The position numbers and the translations under genes were made by a program. 52,188 nt of DNA, taken from the NCBI GenBank assembly GCA_018336015.1, contig JAGXQZ010000073.1:1-52188 (forward strand), read 5' to 3'. The notes under the pieces were generated by a model that saw nothing but the letters and a program-made list of their open reading frames with translations, was not told where the DNA came from and did not search any database. Below are positions 17,697 to 26,285 of this stretch, piece by piece (position 1 is the first letter of the stretch; every line of letters begins with the position of its first letter). Source of the DNA: Algoriphagus sp. GTDB taxonomy: Bacteria > Bacteroidota > Bacteroidia > Cytophagales > Cyclobacteriaceae.

Positions 17697-18572
17697 ATGA
17701 AAGCATTTGTTTTTCCGGGCCAAGGAGCCCAATTCCCGGGAATGGGAAAAACCTTGTATGAGCAAAATCCTGAGGCAAAAGCCTTGTTCGAACAAGCCAA
17801 TGAAATCCTAGGTTTTCGGATCACCGACATCATGTTTGAAGGATCAGAGGAAGAATTGAAGCAAACCAAAGTGACTCAGCCTGCCATTTTCCTTCACTCG
17901 GTAGTTTTGGCCAAAACCACACCTGACTTTGCTCCGGACATGGTGGCTGGACATTCCTTGGGCGAATTTTCCGCTTTGGTGGCTAACGGTACGTTGGCAT
18001 TTGAAGATGGTTTGAAATTGGTTTACCAAAGAGCAATGGCCATGCAGGAAGCTTGTGAAATCAATCCGTCTACCATGGCCGCCATCCTTGGGTTGGCAGA
18101 CGAAAAAGTAGAGGAAATCTGTGCCGAGATTACCGACGAAATCGTCGTGGCTGCTAACTATAACTGTCCAGGACAGCTGGTGATTTCAGGTTCGAATAAA
18201 GGCATCGAAGTTGCCTGCGAAAAAATGAAAGCTGCCGGTGCCAAAAGAGCACTTCCACTTCCTGTAGGCGGAGCCTTTCACTCTCCTTTGATGGAGCCTG
18301 CCAGAGAAAAACTCCAAAAAGCTATCGAATCCACTCAATTCAATACGCCGATCTGCCCTGTTTACCAAAACGTGAGCACCACCGCAGTATCCAACGTAGA
18401 TGAAATCAAAAGGAACCTCATCGCGCAGCTCACTGCACCCGTAAAGTGGACCCAGTCGGTTCAAAACATGGTGAAAGACGGAGCCACTCAATTTGTGGAA
18501 TGCGGACCTGGCAAAGTATTGCAGGGATTGGTCAAAAAAATCCATCCGGAAGCAGAAGTTTCAGGACTTTAA
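17697..18572 (+). CDS. fabD: Malonyl-CoA:ACP transacylase
   Basis: A 291-residue FabD, which loads malonate onto acyl carrier protein for fatty acid synthesis. The start is placed at ATG 17697 (MKAFVFPGQGAQ), the usual FabD beginning, rather than the upstream in-frame ATG at 17625. The catalytic Ser87 sits in GHSLGE (85-90), Arg112 in YQRAMAMQ, and His195 in GGAFHSPLM. The Q in GQGAQ forms the oxyanion site. It stands alone here, without other fab genes. Confidence 0.96.
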   Translation: MKAFVFPGQGAQFPGMGKTLYEQNPEAKALFEQANEILGFRITDIMFEGSEEELKQTKVTQPAIFLHSVVLAKTTPDFAPDMVAGHSLGEFSALVANGTLAFEDGLKLVYQRAMAMQEACEINPSTMAAILGLADEKVEEICAEITDEIVVAANYNCPGQLVISGSNKGIEVACEKMKAAGAKRALPLPVGGAFHSPLMEPAREKLQKAIESTQFNTPICPVYQNVSTTAVSNVDEIKRNLIAQLTAPVKWTQSVQNMVKDGATQFVECGPGKVLQGLVKKIHPEAEVSGL

Positions 18573-18578
18573 AAATTC

Positions 18579-18605
18579 AAATCCCGCTCAACAGGCGGGA
18601 TTTTT
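18579..18605. terminator. Terminator between fabD and folK
   Basis: Arms aaatcccgc (18579-18587) and gcgggattt (18595-18603) with a 7-base loop and a T run, just after the fabD stop. The convergent folK stop is 15 bases further, so it may serve both genes. Confidence 0.88.
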
Positions 18606-18619
18606 CTTTTATTATTCTT

Positions 18620-19102
18620 TCAGAAATAGGGTTCAATCTCACTTTTATCCTCACTTTCTCTTAGCATTTGAGCGAAAGTTTTACCTGAGATCGGATGTTT
18701 TCTATCTGGGAAAAGTTCCAATAAGGGAACCAAGACAAATTTACGCTCGGCAATAAAAGGATGAGGCACTTTAAGCTTTTCTGTGTCAATAATTTCCTCA
18801 CCATAAAAAAGGATATCGATATCCATCGTTCGGTCGCCCCAAGGCTCTTCGCGTGTGCGACCTAGCTCTGCTTCTATTTCTTGAATTGCTTCCAAAACTT
18901 CCCAGGCAGACCAAGAAGTGGAGATCACTGCCAATTGATTGAGAAATTTCCCTTTGGCCACACCTCCCCAAGCTTCAGTTTCGTAGATAGGGGACATTTT
19001 GACCAGCTGAAATCGGGAGCAAAGGGATTCGACTGCACGAGAAAGCAACTTTTCCCGATCACCCTTGTTACCCCCTAGACATAGTACAACCTCAGTTTGC
19101 AT
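18620..19102 (-). CDS. folK: 6-hydroxymethyl-7,8-dihydropterin pyrophosphokinase
   Basis: A 160-residue HPPK that transfers pyrophosphate from ATP to 6-hydroxymethyl-dihydropterin in folate synthesis. Hallmarks: CLGGNKGDRE near the N-terminus, SPIYETEAWG, FLNQLAVIST, the RTREEPWGDRTMDIDIL block with its Mg-binding DID, and VPHPFIAERKFVLVPL. Length is normal. It is a single gene, divergent from sppA by 71 bases. Confidence 0.96.
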   Translation of the reverse strand: MQTEVVLCLGGNKGDREKLLSRAVESLCSRFQLVKMSPIYETEAWGGVAKGKFLNQLAVISTSWSAWEVLEAIQEIEAELGRTREEPWGDRTMDIDILFYGEEIIDTEKLKVPHPFIAERKFVLVPLLELFPDRKHPISGKTFAQMLRESEDKSEIEPYF

Positions 19103-19173
19103 CGCTTATCACTCGAGTCTTTGTAAAGCTCTTTCAAAATAGATTAATTTCGTCCGTATAAATTATAACAACT

Positions 19174-20940
19174 ATGAAGTTTCTTGGAAATGTGTTGGCC
19201 GTAATCGTCGGTCTGTTCATTTTTAGCATCGTCAGCTTCCTGATTTTCTTTGGGATCATCGGCATGATCGCTGCTTCCTCCGACAAAGAAGTCACCGTAG
19301 AGGAAAATACCATTCTTTACCTCAATCTCAATGGGCGTATGCTCGTGGAGCGCACCTCTGAGGAAGACTTGAAATTTGGTTCATTCTTAGATCCCTTCGG
19401 CGGTGACATGAATGCAGGTTTGGTCAACTTGAAAAAGGCGATCTCCGAAGCCAAAACCAATGAAAATATTAAAGGAATCTACCTCAATACCGGGTTGATT
19501 ATCGCAGGTCAGGCCAATCTGCTTGAGTTGAGAGAGGCACTGATTGACTTCAAGGAATCAGGAAAATTTATCGTAGCCTACGATGAAGCCTATTCCGAAG
19601 GAGGCTATTTTCTGGCTTCTGTAGCAGATGAAATCTATCTCAATCCGCTGGGAGGAATCGACTTCAACGGGTTTGCGTCTGAGGCAATTTTTCTCAAAGG
19701 TTTCTTCGAAAAAGTAGGAATCAAGCCGGAAGTCTTTCGTGTAGGCGAATTCAAAAGCGCTGTGGAGCCATTTATCCTGGACAAAATGAGTCCTGAAAAC
19801 AGATTGCAGACTCAATATTTCCTCGACGACATCAATAATCATGCGGTGAAGTTGATCGCTGAGTCGAGGGGAATGGCGGTGGACAGCCTAATGAAGGTCA
19901 ATAACCAGATGCTGGTAAGAAAGCCAAAAGACGCAGTCGCCTACGGATTGGCCACAGCCTTGAAGTATGAAGATGAAGTTCACTCCATACTAAAGGAAAA
20001 ACTTGGCTTGACGGAAGATGATCAAATCTCCACCATCAATGCTACAGATTTGGGCTCTTTAGCCAAGAGCAAAAACATCACCTCTAAAAATCGAATTGCG
20101 GTAATCCTAGCAGAAGGTGACATCGTGGATGGTGATGTAGACGGCGCAATTAGCTCAGAAAAATTTGCCAAAGAAATCCGTAAAGCGAGAAAAGACGATG
20201 ACATCAAAGCCATCGTGCTCAGAGTGAACTCTCCGGGAGGATCTATTTTGGCGTCTGAAGTCATCTGGAGAGAAATGTCTGAAGCTAAGAAAGCCAAACC
20301 CGTCATCGTTTCCATGGGAGAAGTAGCGGCATCAGGTGGATATTACATCTCTGCACCGGCAGATACCATTGTGGCTCAGCCAAACACCATCACCGGATCC
20401 ATCGGAATCTTCGGACTGATGTTTAATGTACAGGAATTGATCAATGATAAGCTGGGCGTGACCACAGACGTGGTATCCACCGGACAGCTTTCTGACTTTA
20501 TGAATATGGCCCGTCCGCTTACCGAAGTGGAGCGAACCATCATTCAATCAGGCGTGGAAGACGGATACGAAACCTTCATCACCCGCGTGGCCGAAGGTCG
20601 TGGCATGCATCCTGACTCTGTGAAAAAAGTGGCCTCAGGACGTGTATGGACAGGAACTCAAGCTAAGGAAAGAGGCTTAGTCGATGTCTTGGGAGGTATG
20701 GATACCGCAATCGAAATTGCAGCTGCAAAAATCGGAGCGGGTGAAGATTACCGAGTAGTCTATTTCCCTGAGAAAAGGCCTTGGTTTGAAGAATTCATGA
20801 ACAGCTTCACCGACCAAGTGCAGGCAAGAGTCCTTCAGGCGCAGCTGGGTGACCAATACCCAATGTACCAAAAAGTCCAAAAGCTGAAACACTATCAGGG
20901 AGTACAGGTGAGAATGCCTCAAGATATTTCCATCAAGTAA
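19174..20940 (+). CDS. sppA: Signal peptide peptidase SppA, 67-kDa type
   Basis: The 588-residue inner-membrane protease degrades leftover signal peptides after secretion. An N-terminal membrane helix (about 5-32) is followed by two homologous ClpP-like domains. The catalytic Lys is K194 (VGEFKSA) in the N-terminal domain and the nucleophile is S387 (EVAASGGYY) in the C-terminal domain, corresponding to E. coli K209 and S409. Length is close to the long E. coli type. A strong terminator follows. Confidence 0.95.
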   Translation: MKFLGNVLAVIVGLFIFSIVSFLIFFGIIGMIAASSDKEVTVEENTILYLNLNGRMLVERTSEEDLKFGSFLDPFGGDMNAGLVNLKKAISEAKTNENIKGIYLNTGLIIAGQANLLELREALIDFKESGKFIVAYDEAYSEGGYFLASVADEIYLNPLGGIDFNGFASEAIFLKGFFEKVGIKPEVFRVGEFKSAVEPFILDKMSPENRLQTQYFLDDINNHAVKLIAESRGMAVDSLMKVNNQMLVRKPKDAVAYGLATALKYEDEVHSILKEKLGLTEDDQISTINATDLGSLAKSKNITSKNRIAVILAEGDIVDGDVDGAISSEKFAKEIRKARKDDDIKAIVLRVNSPGGSILASEVIWREMSEAKKAKPVIVSMGEVAASGGYYISAPADTIVAQPNTITGSIGIFGLMFNVQELINDKLGVTTDVVSTGQLSDFMNMARPLTEVERTIIQSGVEDGYETFITRVAEGRGMHPDSVKKVASGRVWTGTQAKERGLVDVLGGMDTAIEIAAAKIGAGEDYRVVYFPEKRPWFEEFMNSFTDQVQARVLQAQLGDQYPMYQKVQKLKHYQGVQVRMPQDISIK

Positions 20941-20962
20941 GGTAAGCTTTCCAATAAATTCA

Positions 20963-21000
20963 GAGCCCCCTCAAAAGTCAACTTTTGAGGGGCTCATTTT
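20963..21000. terminator. Bidirectional terminator after sppA
   Basis: A long stem pairs bases 20963-20978 with 20981-20995 (a single bulged C, 2-base loop), followed by attttattt. The flavin reductase stop on the minus strand is at 21003, so the element can serve both genes. Confidence 0.88.
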
Positions 21001-21002
21001 AT

Positions 21003-21896
21003 TTATAGCTTTTGGAGCAAAATCTTCCAAGCCAATTCCACATTTCCTTCTTCCAATTCCTCCTTGGCCCAACGATGCAGGTGGTCAAGCCACGACTCCG
21101 GATCCAGATAAAATCGCTTCTTCATTTCCTGAATTTCTTCAGTTTGAGAAAAAAGCAAAACCTCCTCCTTACTCGGTAACTGCTCCACATTTCCCAATCT
21201 ACCCAGGTTATTTCCAGTTAATACGGGACTATTTCGAATTTCCGCCGGAATCTGATCTACCCCAATCCCAAGTGTAGTCAAGGGCTTTGGGATCTGAAAA
21301 AGGGAATCCGGAGTGATTTTGGAATACCAATTTCCTCCCAATCGAGCCACAGGATCAAGTTTATAAGGATCGATCACGCCCTTGGAATCTAATATCCGCT
21401 CGGATAGATGAATCTTGATGACTTCACAGATCACCAGATTCCCGGCTCCTCCTCCGTCTCCCAAGGACTTGACTTCATTTACTTTGCATTCAAATGCCAC
21501 CGGTGCTTCTTTGACTCTCGGAGGAGAAACCAAGTCTGAAGCCATCCCAGTCAACCCTGCCTTTTCAAACTCATTGACTCCTTTGGGATATTCGGTACTG
21601 GCCAATGACATCTGCTCCACGAGTTCAAATCCTACGATGTGAATGACCACTTCCGGCACCTCGAGTACATTGTCAAGGGTATGCTTAGTGGTATTATCCC
21701 TTACTCTTCTGGAAGGGGAAAAGACCAAAATCGGAGGATTTGCACTGAACAGGTTGAAAAAGCTGAAGGGACTCAGGTTGACATTTCCTTCCTTATCGAC
21801 CGTACTTGCAAAAGCAATGGGTCGAGGCGCCACCGCTCCCTGTAAAATCGCCTGAAGCTCGGGAACAGAAAGGTCTTTGGGATAAATGGTTTTCAT
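21003..21896 (-). CDS. Flavin reductase-like FMN-binding protein
   Basis: A 297-residue protein with a flavin-reductase split-barrel domain (about 15-195): APRPIAFASTVDKEGNVNL, SPFSFFNLFSANPPILVFSPS, then VAFECKVNEV and GNLVICEVIKIHL. The family uses FMN and NAD(P)H to reduce flavins or small substrates. The C-terminal ~90 residues are acidic and helical with no domain I recognise; such tails occur in Bacteroidota homologues. It is a single gene, divergent from the EEP hydrolase. No oxygenase partner is adjacent. Confidence 0.88.
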   Translation of the reverse strand: MKTIYPKDLSVPELQAILQGAVAPRPIAFASTVDKEGNVNLSPFSFFNLFSANPPILVFSPSRRVRDNTTKHTLDNVLEVPEVVIHIVGFELVEQMSLASTEYPKGVNEFEKAGLTGMASDLVSPPRVKEAPVAFECKVNEVKSLGDGGGAGNLVICEVIKIHLSERILDSKGVIDPYKLDPVARLGGNWYSKITPDSLFQIPKPLTTLGIGVDQIPAEIRNSPVLTGNNLGRLGNVEQLPSKEEVLLFSQTEEIQEMKKRFYLDPESWLDHLHRWAKEELEEGNVELAWKILLQKL

Positions 21897-21957
21897 GTAA
21901 CGAAATTAACGTGCAATTTTAACTGATAAGCCTTTTTCCATGAATTAGTTCACCGCT

Positions 21958-22806
21958 ATGAAGTTTAAAATCCTCCCTTACTTTATCCTGACCTTTGTGA
22001 TAGCGCTGTCAAGCTTTTCTCAGACAGTAGCCCAAACGCACCGTTTTGCCACTTTTAATATCCGTTGGGACAATCCCGGCGATGCCGGAAATCTCTGGAA
22101 AGACCGTGCCCCACATGTGATCCATTTGATCCAATTTCACCAAATCGGACTCTTTGGTACACAAGAAACCCTAGCCCATCAATTGAAACAGATCAACGAA
22201 GGCTTAGGCTACTTATCCATCGGTGTCGGAAGAGATGACGGGAAGGACAAAGGAGAGTTTTCCCCTATTCACTACGATCCAAAGGAGTATCAGCTGGAGG
22301 ATTCAGGTACGTTTTGGCTTTCTCCTACTCCTGATTCACCGAGCAAGGGCTGGGATGCCGCCCTCAATCGAATCTGTACTTGGGGAAGGTTTAAGGCAAA
22401 AGGAGGAAAGCGGTTTTACATCTTCAATATCCACTACGACCACATCGGACAGCAAGCCCGTGAAGAAAGCAGCAAACTTGTGGCATCAAAAATCAAGGAA
22501 ATCAACCGCGAAAACCTTCCTGTGATCTGGATGGGAGACTTCAATGTGACTCCGGATAATGCTGCCTATCAAACCATCGTTTCAAATCCAGCTTGGAAGG
22601 ATGCCCGATTGATTTCAAAAGTGCCCTCCTACGGTCCAGCAGGCACTTTTACCGGGTTTGACTGGGAGCGAATGCCTGATGGCATCATCGATCACATTTT
22701 CGTAAATGGAAAAATCGAAGTGCTTCGCCATGGCATACTTACGGATAACTATGGCAAAAAATACCCTTCTGATCACTTTCCTGTGCTGGTGGAGTTAAGT
22801 TTTTAA
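21958..22806 (+). CDS. Secreted endonuclease/exonuclease/phosphatase-family hydrolase
   Basis: A 282-residue protein with a signal peptide (about 1-25, ending TVAQ) and the EEP fold: FATFNIRWDNPGD, the metal Glu in GTQETL, FNIHYDHIG, WMGDFNVTP, and the terminal SDHFPVLVEL with the catalytic Asp-His. Exported EEP proteins of this kind in Bacteroidota cleave phosphodiesters or phosphates; sequence alone does not say nucleic acid or lipid. It is a stand-alone gene followed by a repeated hairpin and a terminator. Confidence 0.9.
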   Translation: MKFKILPYFILTFVIALSSFSQTVAQTHRFATFNIRWDNPGDAGNLWKDRAPHVIHLIQFHQIGLFGTQETLAHQLKQINEGLGYLSIGVGRDDGKDKGEFSPIHYDPKEYQLEDSGTFWLSPTPDSPSKGWDAALNRICTWGRFKAKGGKRFYIFNIHYDHIGQQAREESSKLVASKIKEINRENLPVIWMGDFNVTPDNAAYQTIVSNPAWKDARLISKVPSYGPAGTFTGFDWERMPDGIIDHIFVNGKIEVLRHGILTDNYGKKYPSDHFPVLVELSF

Positions 22807-22813
22807 AGACCAT

Positions 22814-22842
22814 CTTTTCCAGAGTTTAGAACTTTGGAAAAG
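22814..22842. repeat. 29-bp intergenic hairpin repeat, copy 1
   Basis: Arms cttttccagagt (22814-22825) and actttggaaaag (22831-22842) with loop ttaga, 11 of 12 pairs. A near-identical element with perfect arms lies at 40789-40817. Both sit downstream of genes in noncoding DNA. Confidence 0.75.
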
Positions 22843-22853
22843 TGATAGACCAC

Positions 22854-22885
22854 AAAAAAACCGACTCAAAAGAGTCGGTTTTTTT
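22854..22885. terminator. Bidirectional terminator, EEP hydrolase / lipoprotein
   Basis: Arms aaaaaaaccgactc (22854-22867) and gagtcggttttttt (22872-22885) with loop aaaa. Symmetric A and T tracts let it work on both strands for the two convergent genes. Confidence 0.92.
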
Positions 22886-22904
22886 GATTTCCAATTAACC
22901 CAAC

Positions 22905-24023
22905 TTAACCGCCTATTGTCTTGGTGGTTGTTTCTCCGTTGACAGTGATGGTAATGGTCTGATTAGCACAAGTACCGTTGCCATAATCCACTGTGATCGT
23001 ATTGTCACGATAGCGTGTTTCCACTTTTCCTTCGATAGGTCCTCTTCTTCTTCCCTGGCAAGAAAGGTCTATTTCCAATGGTGTAGTAGTCTCATGGGAA
23101 TAGATCACCTTACCAGAAGCTGTCGCAATTTTGGTTTTGACAGTAGTCACTATCGAGCCACTGATCGGCTTGCGGGAGTCTTCGCCACGTACGACTTCCG
23201 AAGTTCTGCTTTTCTCAGAGGTCCAGATAGCCTCTTCGCCGTCGGCAAAAACAAACTTACCATTAGCCACGCTGGACTTCACACTGCCTTTTCCCGTGGT
23301 CTTGTCAAACTCAGACACCGTAGTTTTCAATCCACTGATTTGGATATCATTGACGGAGTAGCTTTTAAACTCAATTTTCTCTGTAAGCACATTATCCACC
23401 TTGGTTCGCTGAATCTCAATCACTCCTTTTCTCGTGATCTCCTGCTCATGTCTCGTGATGGTCACTCCTGTACCAAAATCCACCTTGGTTTTAGCAATTA
23501 GACTCAACAAGGAATCCAATTCAGGAAATTGGTTGCCACTATGTCCACCGTGGGGGCCATCTACCGAACTGAAAACAGGCAGATTGACCACATTGCCAGA
23601 GGCATCGTAATGCGTGATGGTAGCTCCGCCAAATTTAAACATGCGGAATCCGCGCATATCTCCAGCACTTTCTGCCTCGATGATGGCAAGGATTTCATCG
23701 TTTGGAGCAAGTAGATTCAATCCATCCATGATCCCCTTGTGTCCGCCTTTGCCTTTTCCCAATCCTTTAAGGCCCATGCCTCCCGGACCTTTGGCAGTTT
23801 CAGAGTCATCCGAAATACGGGCATTGATGGTGCCCATCTGAAAAGAATTTCCGCTAATCGTAAAACTTGTTCCACTAGCCAACTGGCCTGAGGTCTGGGC
23901 CAAGTCGATTGCTGTTGCATCTTGGGCCGTCAGTTCAGCGACAGCCGCCAATTCATCTTGCTCAGTACATGCTGCCATAAAAAGCAAGTACGACAGGAAA
24001 AGAAGGTTCTTGAGGTATTTCAT
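22905..24023 (-). CDS. Lipoprotein of unknown function with a Gly/Lys-rich segment
   Basis: A 372-residue protein with a lipobox (FMAAC, Cys19) that I do not recognise. Residues about 75-100 are strongly Gly/Lys-rich (GPGGMGLKGLGKGKGG). The C-terminal 200 residues look all-beta, with repeating two-strand units such as KVDFGTGVTITRHEQEITRKG, KTTVSEFDKTTGKGSVKSSV and GSIVTTVKTKIATASGKV, and end in ITITVNGETTTKTIGG. Probably anchored in the outer membrane, facing the periplasm or the surface. It has its own transcription unit, with 251 AT-rich bases upstream before the kinase operon end. Confidence 0.78.
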   Translation of the reverse strand: MKYLKNLLFLSYLLFMAACTEQDELAAVAELTAQDATAIDLAQTSGQLASGTSFTISGNSFQMGTINARISDDSETAKGPGGMGLKGLGKGKGGHKGIMDGLNLLAPNDEILAIIEAESAGDMRGFRMFKFGGATITHYDASGNVVNLPVFSSVDGPHGGHSGNQFPELDSLLSLIAKTKVDFGTGVTITRHEQEITRKGVIEIQRTKVDNVLTEKIEFKSYSVNDIQISGLKTTVSEFDKTTGKGSVKSSVANGKFVFADGEEAIWTSEKSRTSEVVRGEDSRKPISGSIVTTVKTKIATASGKVIYSHETTTPLEIDLSCQGRRRGPIEGKVETRYRDNTITVDYGNGTCANQTITITVNGETTTKTIGG

Positions 24024-24206
24024 GATTTAGTTCGTTTTGGTTAACGTGACCAAATTCAGATGTCAAGATGAAGGGAAAATGAAAAATTGATTTTTTTCGA
24101 TTTTTTTTCAAAAAAATAAAAAATGATTAACCGCTTTCCCACCAGTTGCCAAATAAGAGAAGGTTTGAAGTTTGATTAAAGGTGCTGTGGACTGTGGTCA
24201 GTCGAC

Positions 24207-24263
24207 GAATATCCGCGATCTTTAGAACCAATGACCTGCCTAGTGGCAAAATTGCGGATATTC
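24207..24263. repeat. Inverted repeat downstream of the histidine kinase gene
   Basis: Arms gaatatccgc (24207-24216) and gcggatattc (24254-24263) separated by 37 bases; pairing extends 3 bases inward with one G-T. No T tract follows on either strand in the right place, so it does not look like a normal terminator. Confidence 0.6.
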
Positions 24264-24274
24264 AAAAAATAAAA

Positions 24275-25609
24275 TCATCGAGTTTGATCCTCGATGGGGA
24301 ATCGATAAGAAACCCTAGTTTTTCCATTTTCAGAAGTAACCTCCAAAGTCACACCTAGAAAAATGGCAATCTTAAACATGATCTGCAGCCCAAAACCAGA
24401 CTTCTCTTTGGTTACATCTTTCAAGAAAACAAGCCCGTTTTTGACCTGAGCGAGTAGTTTGTCGTCAATTCCTTCCCCGTCATTTTCAATCACGATTTCA
24501 TACTGATCGGACTTTTTGATACCGGAAAGCCAAATCTCCCCCCCACTACTGACATACTTCACCGCGTTGCTCAGCCCATTTTGAATCATCATCTGACAAA
24601 GGGAATAATTGGTGCCAGAAAAATTAAAGGGATCAAGTTTGCCTTTTTGGAGCGTGACTCCCTGGTCAGCAGCAATATCTACCCAGTCTTCCAACAAACT
24701 TTCCAGAATTTCTTGTAAGTCGGCTGTTTCGGTTTTGATAAACTGCGCGTTGTTGACCTTAGAAATGAGAAGCAGTGCATTGACAGATTTTTTCATTTTT
24801 TGCAGGGTATTCTGCATCTCCATCAACTTCTCACTCTGGTAAGGGCTCAGATTTTCGTCCCCAAAAATAGCCTCCAACTTGGACTGAAGCACCGAAATAG
24901 GGGTTTTGAGTTCGTGGGAAGCATGGGAAATAAACACCCGCTCCTGATTGAATGATTTCTGTATTCGCTTCATCATCTCTGAAATCGCCTGATCCAGCAG
25001 CTCAAATTCCTGTGTCGAACTCTCGATCGACTGATCATGAAATTCCTGAGGCTCGTTGATGCGAGCGATTTTGGTTTGGATGATTTTGTTGAAAGGCGCC
25101 ATGATCCGCTTGCTGATCATCGAATCGAGGAAAAAGGAAAGCGCCAAAAAGGAAAATAGAATCCCGATCGCGATTCGGTAAAAAATCGTCTCGATCTGCT
25201 CTATCGTACTGAGACTTCGGCCGATTTCCAAGAGGTACGTGACGCCACCGATCTCAATCAAGTCAGCATACACGCGGTAGCTGATCTCTTCCTCTTCGAT
25301 GATTCGCTTCTCCACAAAAATGCTGTCCTGCAAAAAACGCTCTTCACCGGCCTTTTCCAGCAAAATGTACTCTTCCTTCAGAATGTTGTAGGAACCAAAG
25401 CCTTCCTCGGGATTTTCTTCGGAAATAAAATTTTCAATCCCCTCAGCTTGGATCATTTCGATCACTTCACTCTTTTTCTCGATCAACTGCCGATCGGTAT
25501 TTTTCAAAATCAGGTAACTCAACAGATAAGGCCCTGACATCAAAAAGACCAAGAGAAACAACCCTTTCCCCAGTAGATTAAAAATCAATAGTTTGTGAAA
25601 AAGCTTCAT
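24275..25609 (-). CDS. Two-component sensor histidine kinase
   Basis: The 444-residue membrane kinase has TM1 (about 12-35), a periplasmic acidic sensor loop (about 36-142), TM2 (about 143-163), a linker, a HisKA domain with phospho-acceptor H232 (ISHASHELKTP), and an HATPase domain with N box QNGLSNAVKY, G1 IENDGEGID and G2 SGFGLQIM. The sensor loop has no domain I know. It starts 1 base after the response regulator stop, so the two are cotranscribed and form a pair. The stimulus is probably an envelope condition, as the operon also encodes a barrel and a secreted Pro-rich protein. Confidence 0.93.
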   Translation of the reverse strand: MKLFHKLLIFNLLGKGLFLLVFLMSGPYLLSYLILKNTDRQLIEKKSEVIEMIQAEGIENFISEENPEEGFGSYNILKEEYILLEKAGEERFLQDSIFVEKRIIEEEEISYRVYADLIEIGGVTYLLEIGRSLSTIEQIETIFYRIAIGILFSFLALSFFLDSMISKRIMAPFNKIIQTKIARINEPQEFHDQSIESSTQEFELLDQAISEMMKRIQKSFNQERVFISHASHELKTPISVLQSKLEAIFGDENLSPYQSEKLMEMQNTLQKMKKSVNALLLISKVNNAQFIKTETADLQEILESLLEDWVDIAADQGVTLQKGKLDPFNFSGTNYSLCQMMIQNGLSNAVKYVSSGGEIWLSGIKKSDQYEIVIENDGEGIDDKLLAQVKNGLVFLKDVTKEKSGFGLQIMFKIAIFLGVTLEVTSENGKTRVSYRFPIEDQTR

Positions 25610-25610
25610 G

Positions 25611-26285
25611 TCAAGCGATCAGTTTGTAACCAAGACCACGCACGGTCTCCAGCCATTCGACCGGGCCAAATGCACTGAGCTTTTTGCGGATATTCTTGAC
25701 ATGCACATCGATGTAGTTGGACTGATATTCATCGTCGAGCTGATCCCCCCAGAGGTGTTCTGCCAATTGGAAGCGATTGAGCACTCGGTTTTTATTGATG
25801 AGCATAAACTGCAGCAGGATGTATTCCTTTTTGGTCAGCTTGATTTCTTGGCCTTCATAAGCCACCAAGGGCTCGTTCAGGTGAATTTCAAAACCACCCA
25901 GTTGGATCACGTCTTTTCTCCAGCCACTTTTTCTTCGCAGGATGGCCTGCATTCTAGCTTTCAACTCCAAGAGCGAAAACGGCTTGGAGAGGTAGTCATC
26001 TGCCCCGCTTTCGAGTCCGAGAATCTTGTCCCCTACTTCGGTTCGGGCAGTGAGAATAATGACCGAAGCATCCTTCTGATAGCGACTCACATCCTGCAGC
26101 AGGTCGAGCCCATCTCCATCAGGCAGACCCAAATCCACCAGTGCAAAGTCATAGGAATTGACTGCCAAGTTTTCGGAAGCCATCTTTTTGCTGCTGACCA
26201 CATCGACTACATGATGCTCTGACTGGAGAAAATCACTGATTTCCTTCGCCAAGGGCCGCTCATCTTCTACAAGGAGGATTCTCAT
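25611..26285 (-). CDS. OmpR-family response regulator
   Basis: A 224-residue regulator. The receiver domain (1-115) has acidic residues at 8-9, phospho-acceptor D51 (ALVDLGLPDGDG) and K101 (LSKPF). The C-terminal winged helix (about 125-222) contains the typical LTKKEYILLQFML, VLNRFQLAEHLWG, NYIDVHVKNIRKKL and VRGLGYKL. The start overlaps the stop of the preceding barrel gene (ATGA). Partner of the downstream kinase. Likely targets include its own operon. Confidence 0.95.
   Translation of the reverse strand: MRILLVEDERPLAKEISDFLQSEHHVVDVVSSKKMASENLAVNSYDFALVDLGLPDGDGLDLLQDVSRYQKDASVIILTARTEVGDKILGLESGADDYLSKPFSLLELKARMQAILRRKSGWRKDVIQLGGFEIHLNEPLVAYEGQEIKLTKKEYILLQFMLINKNRVLNRFQLAEHLWGDQLDDEYQSNYIDVHVKNIRKKLSAFGPVEWLETVRGLGYKLIA

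Noticed and set aside
25608..26222. 204-codon plus-strand frame opposite the response regulator
   Set aside because: Fully antisense to a complete OmpR-family gene with its catalytic residues.
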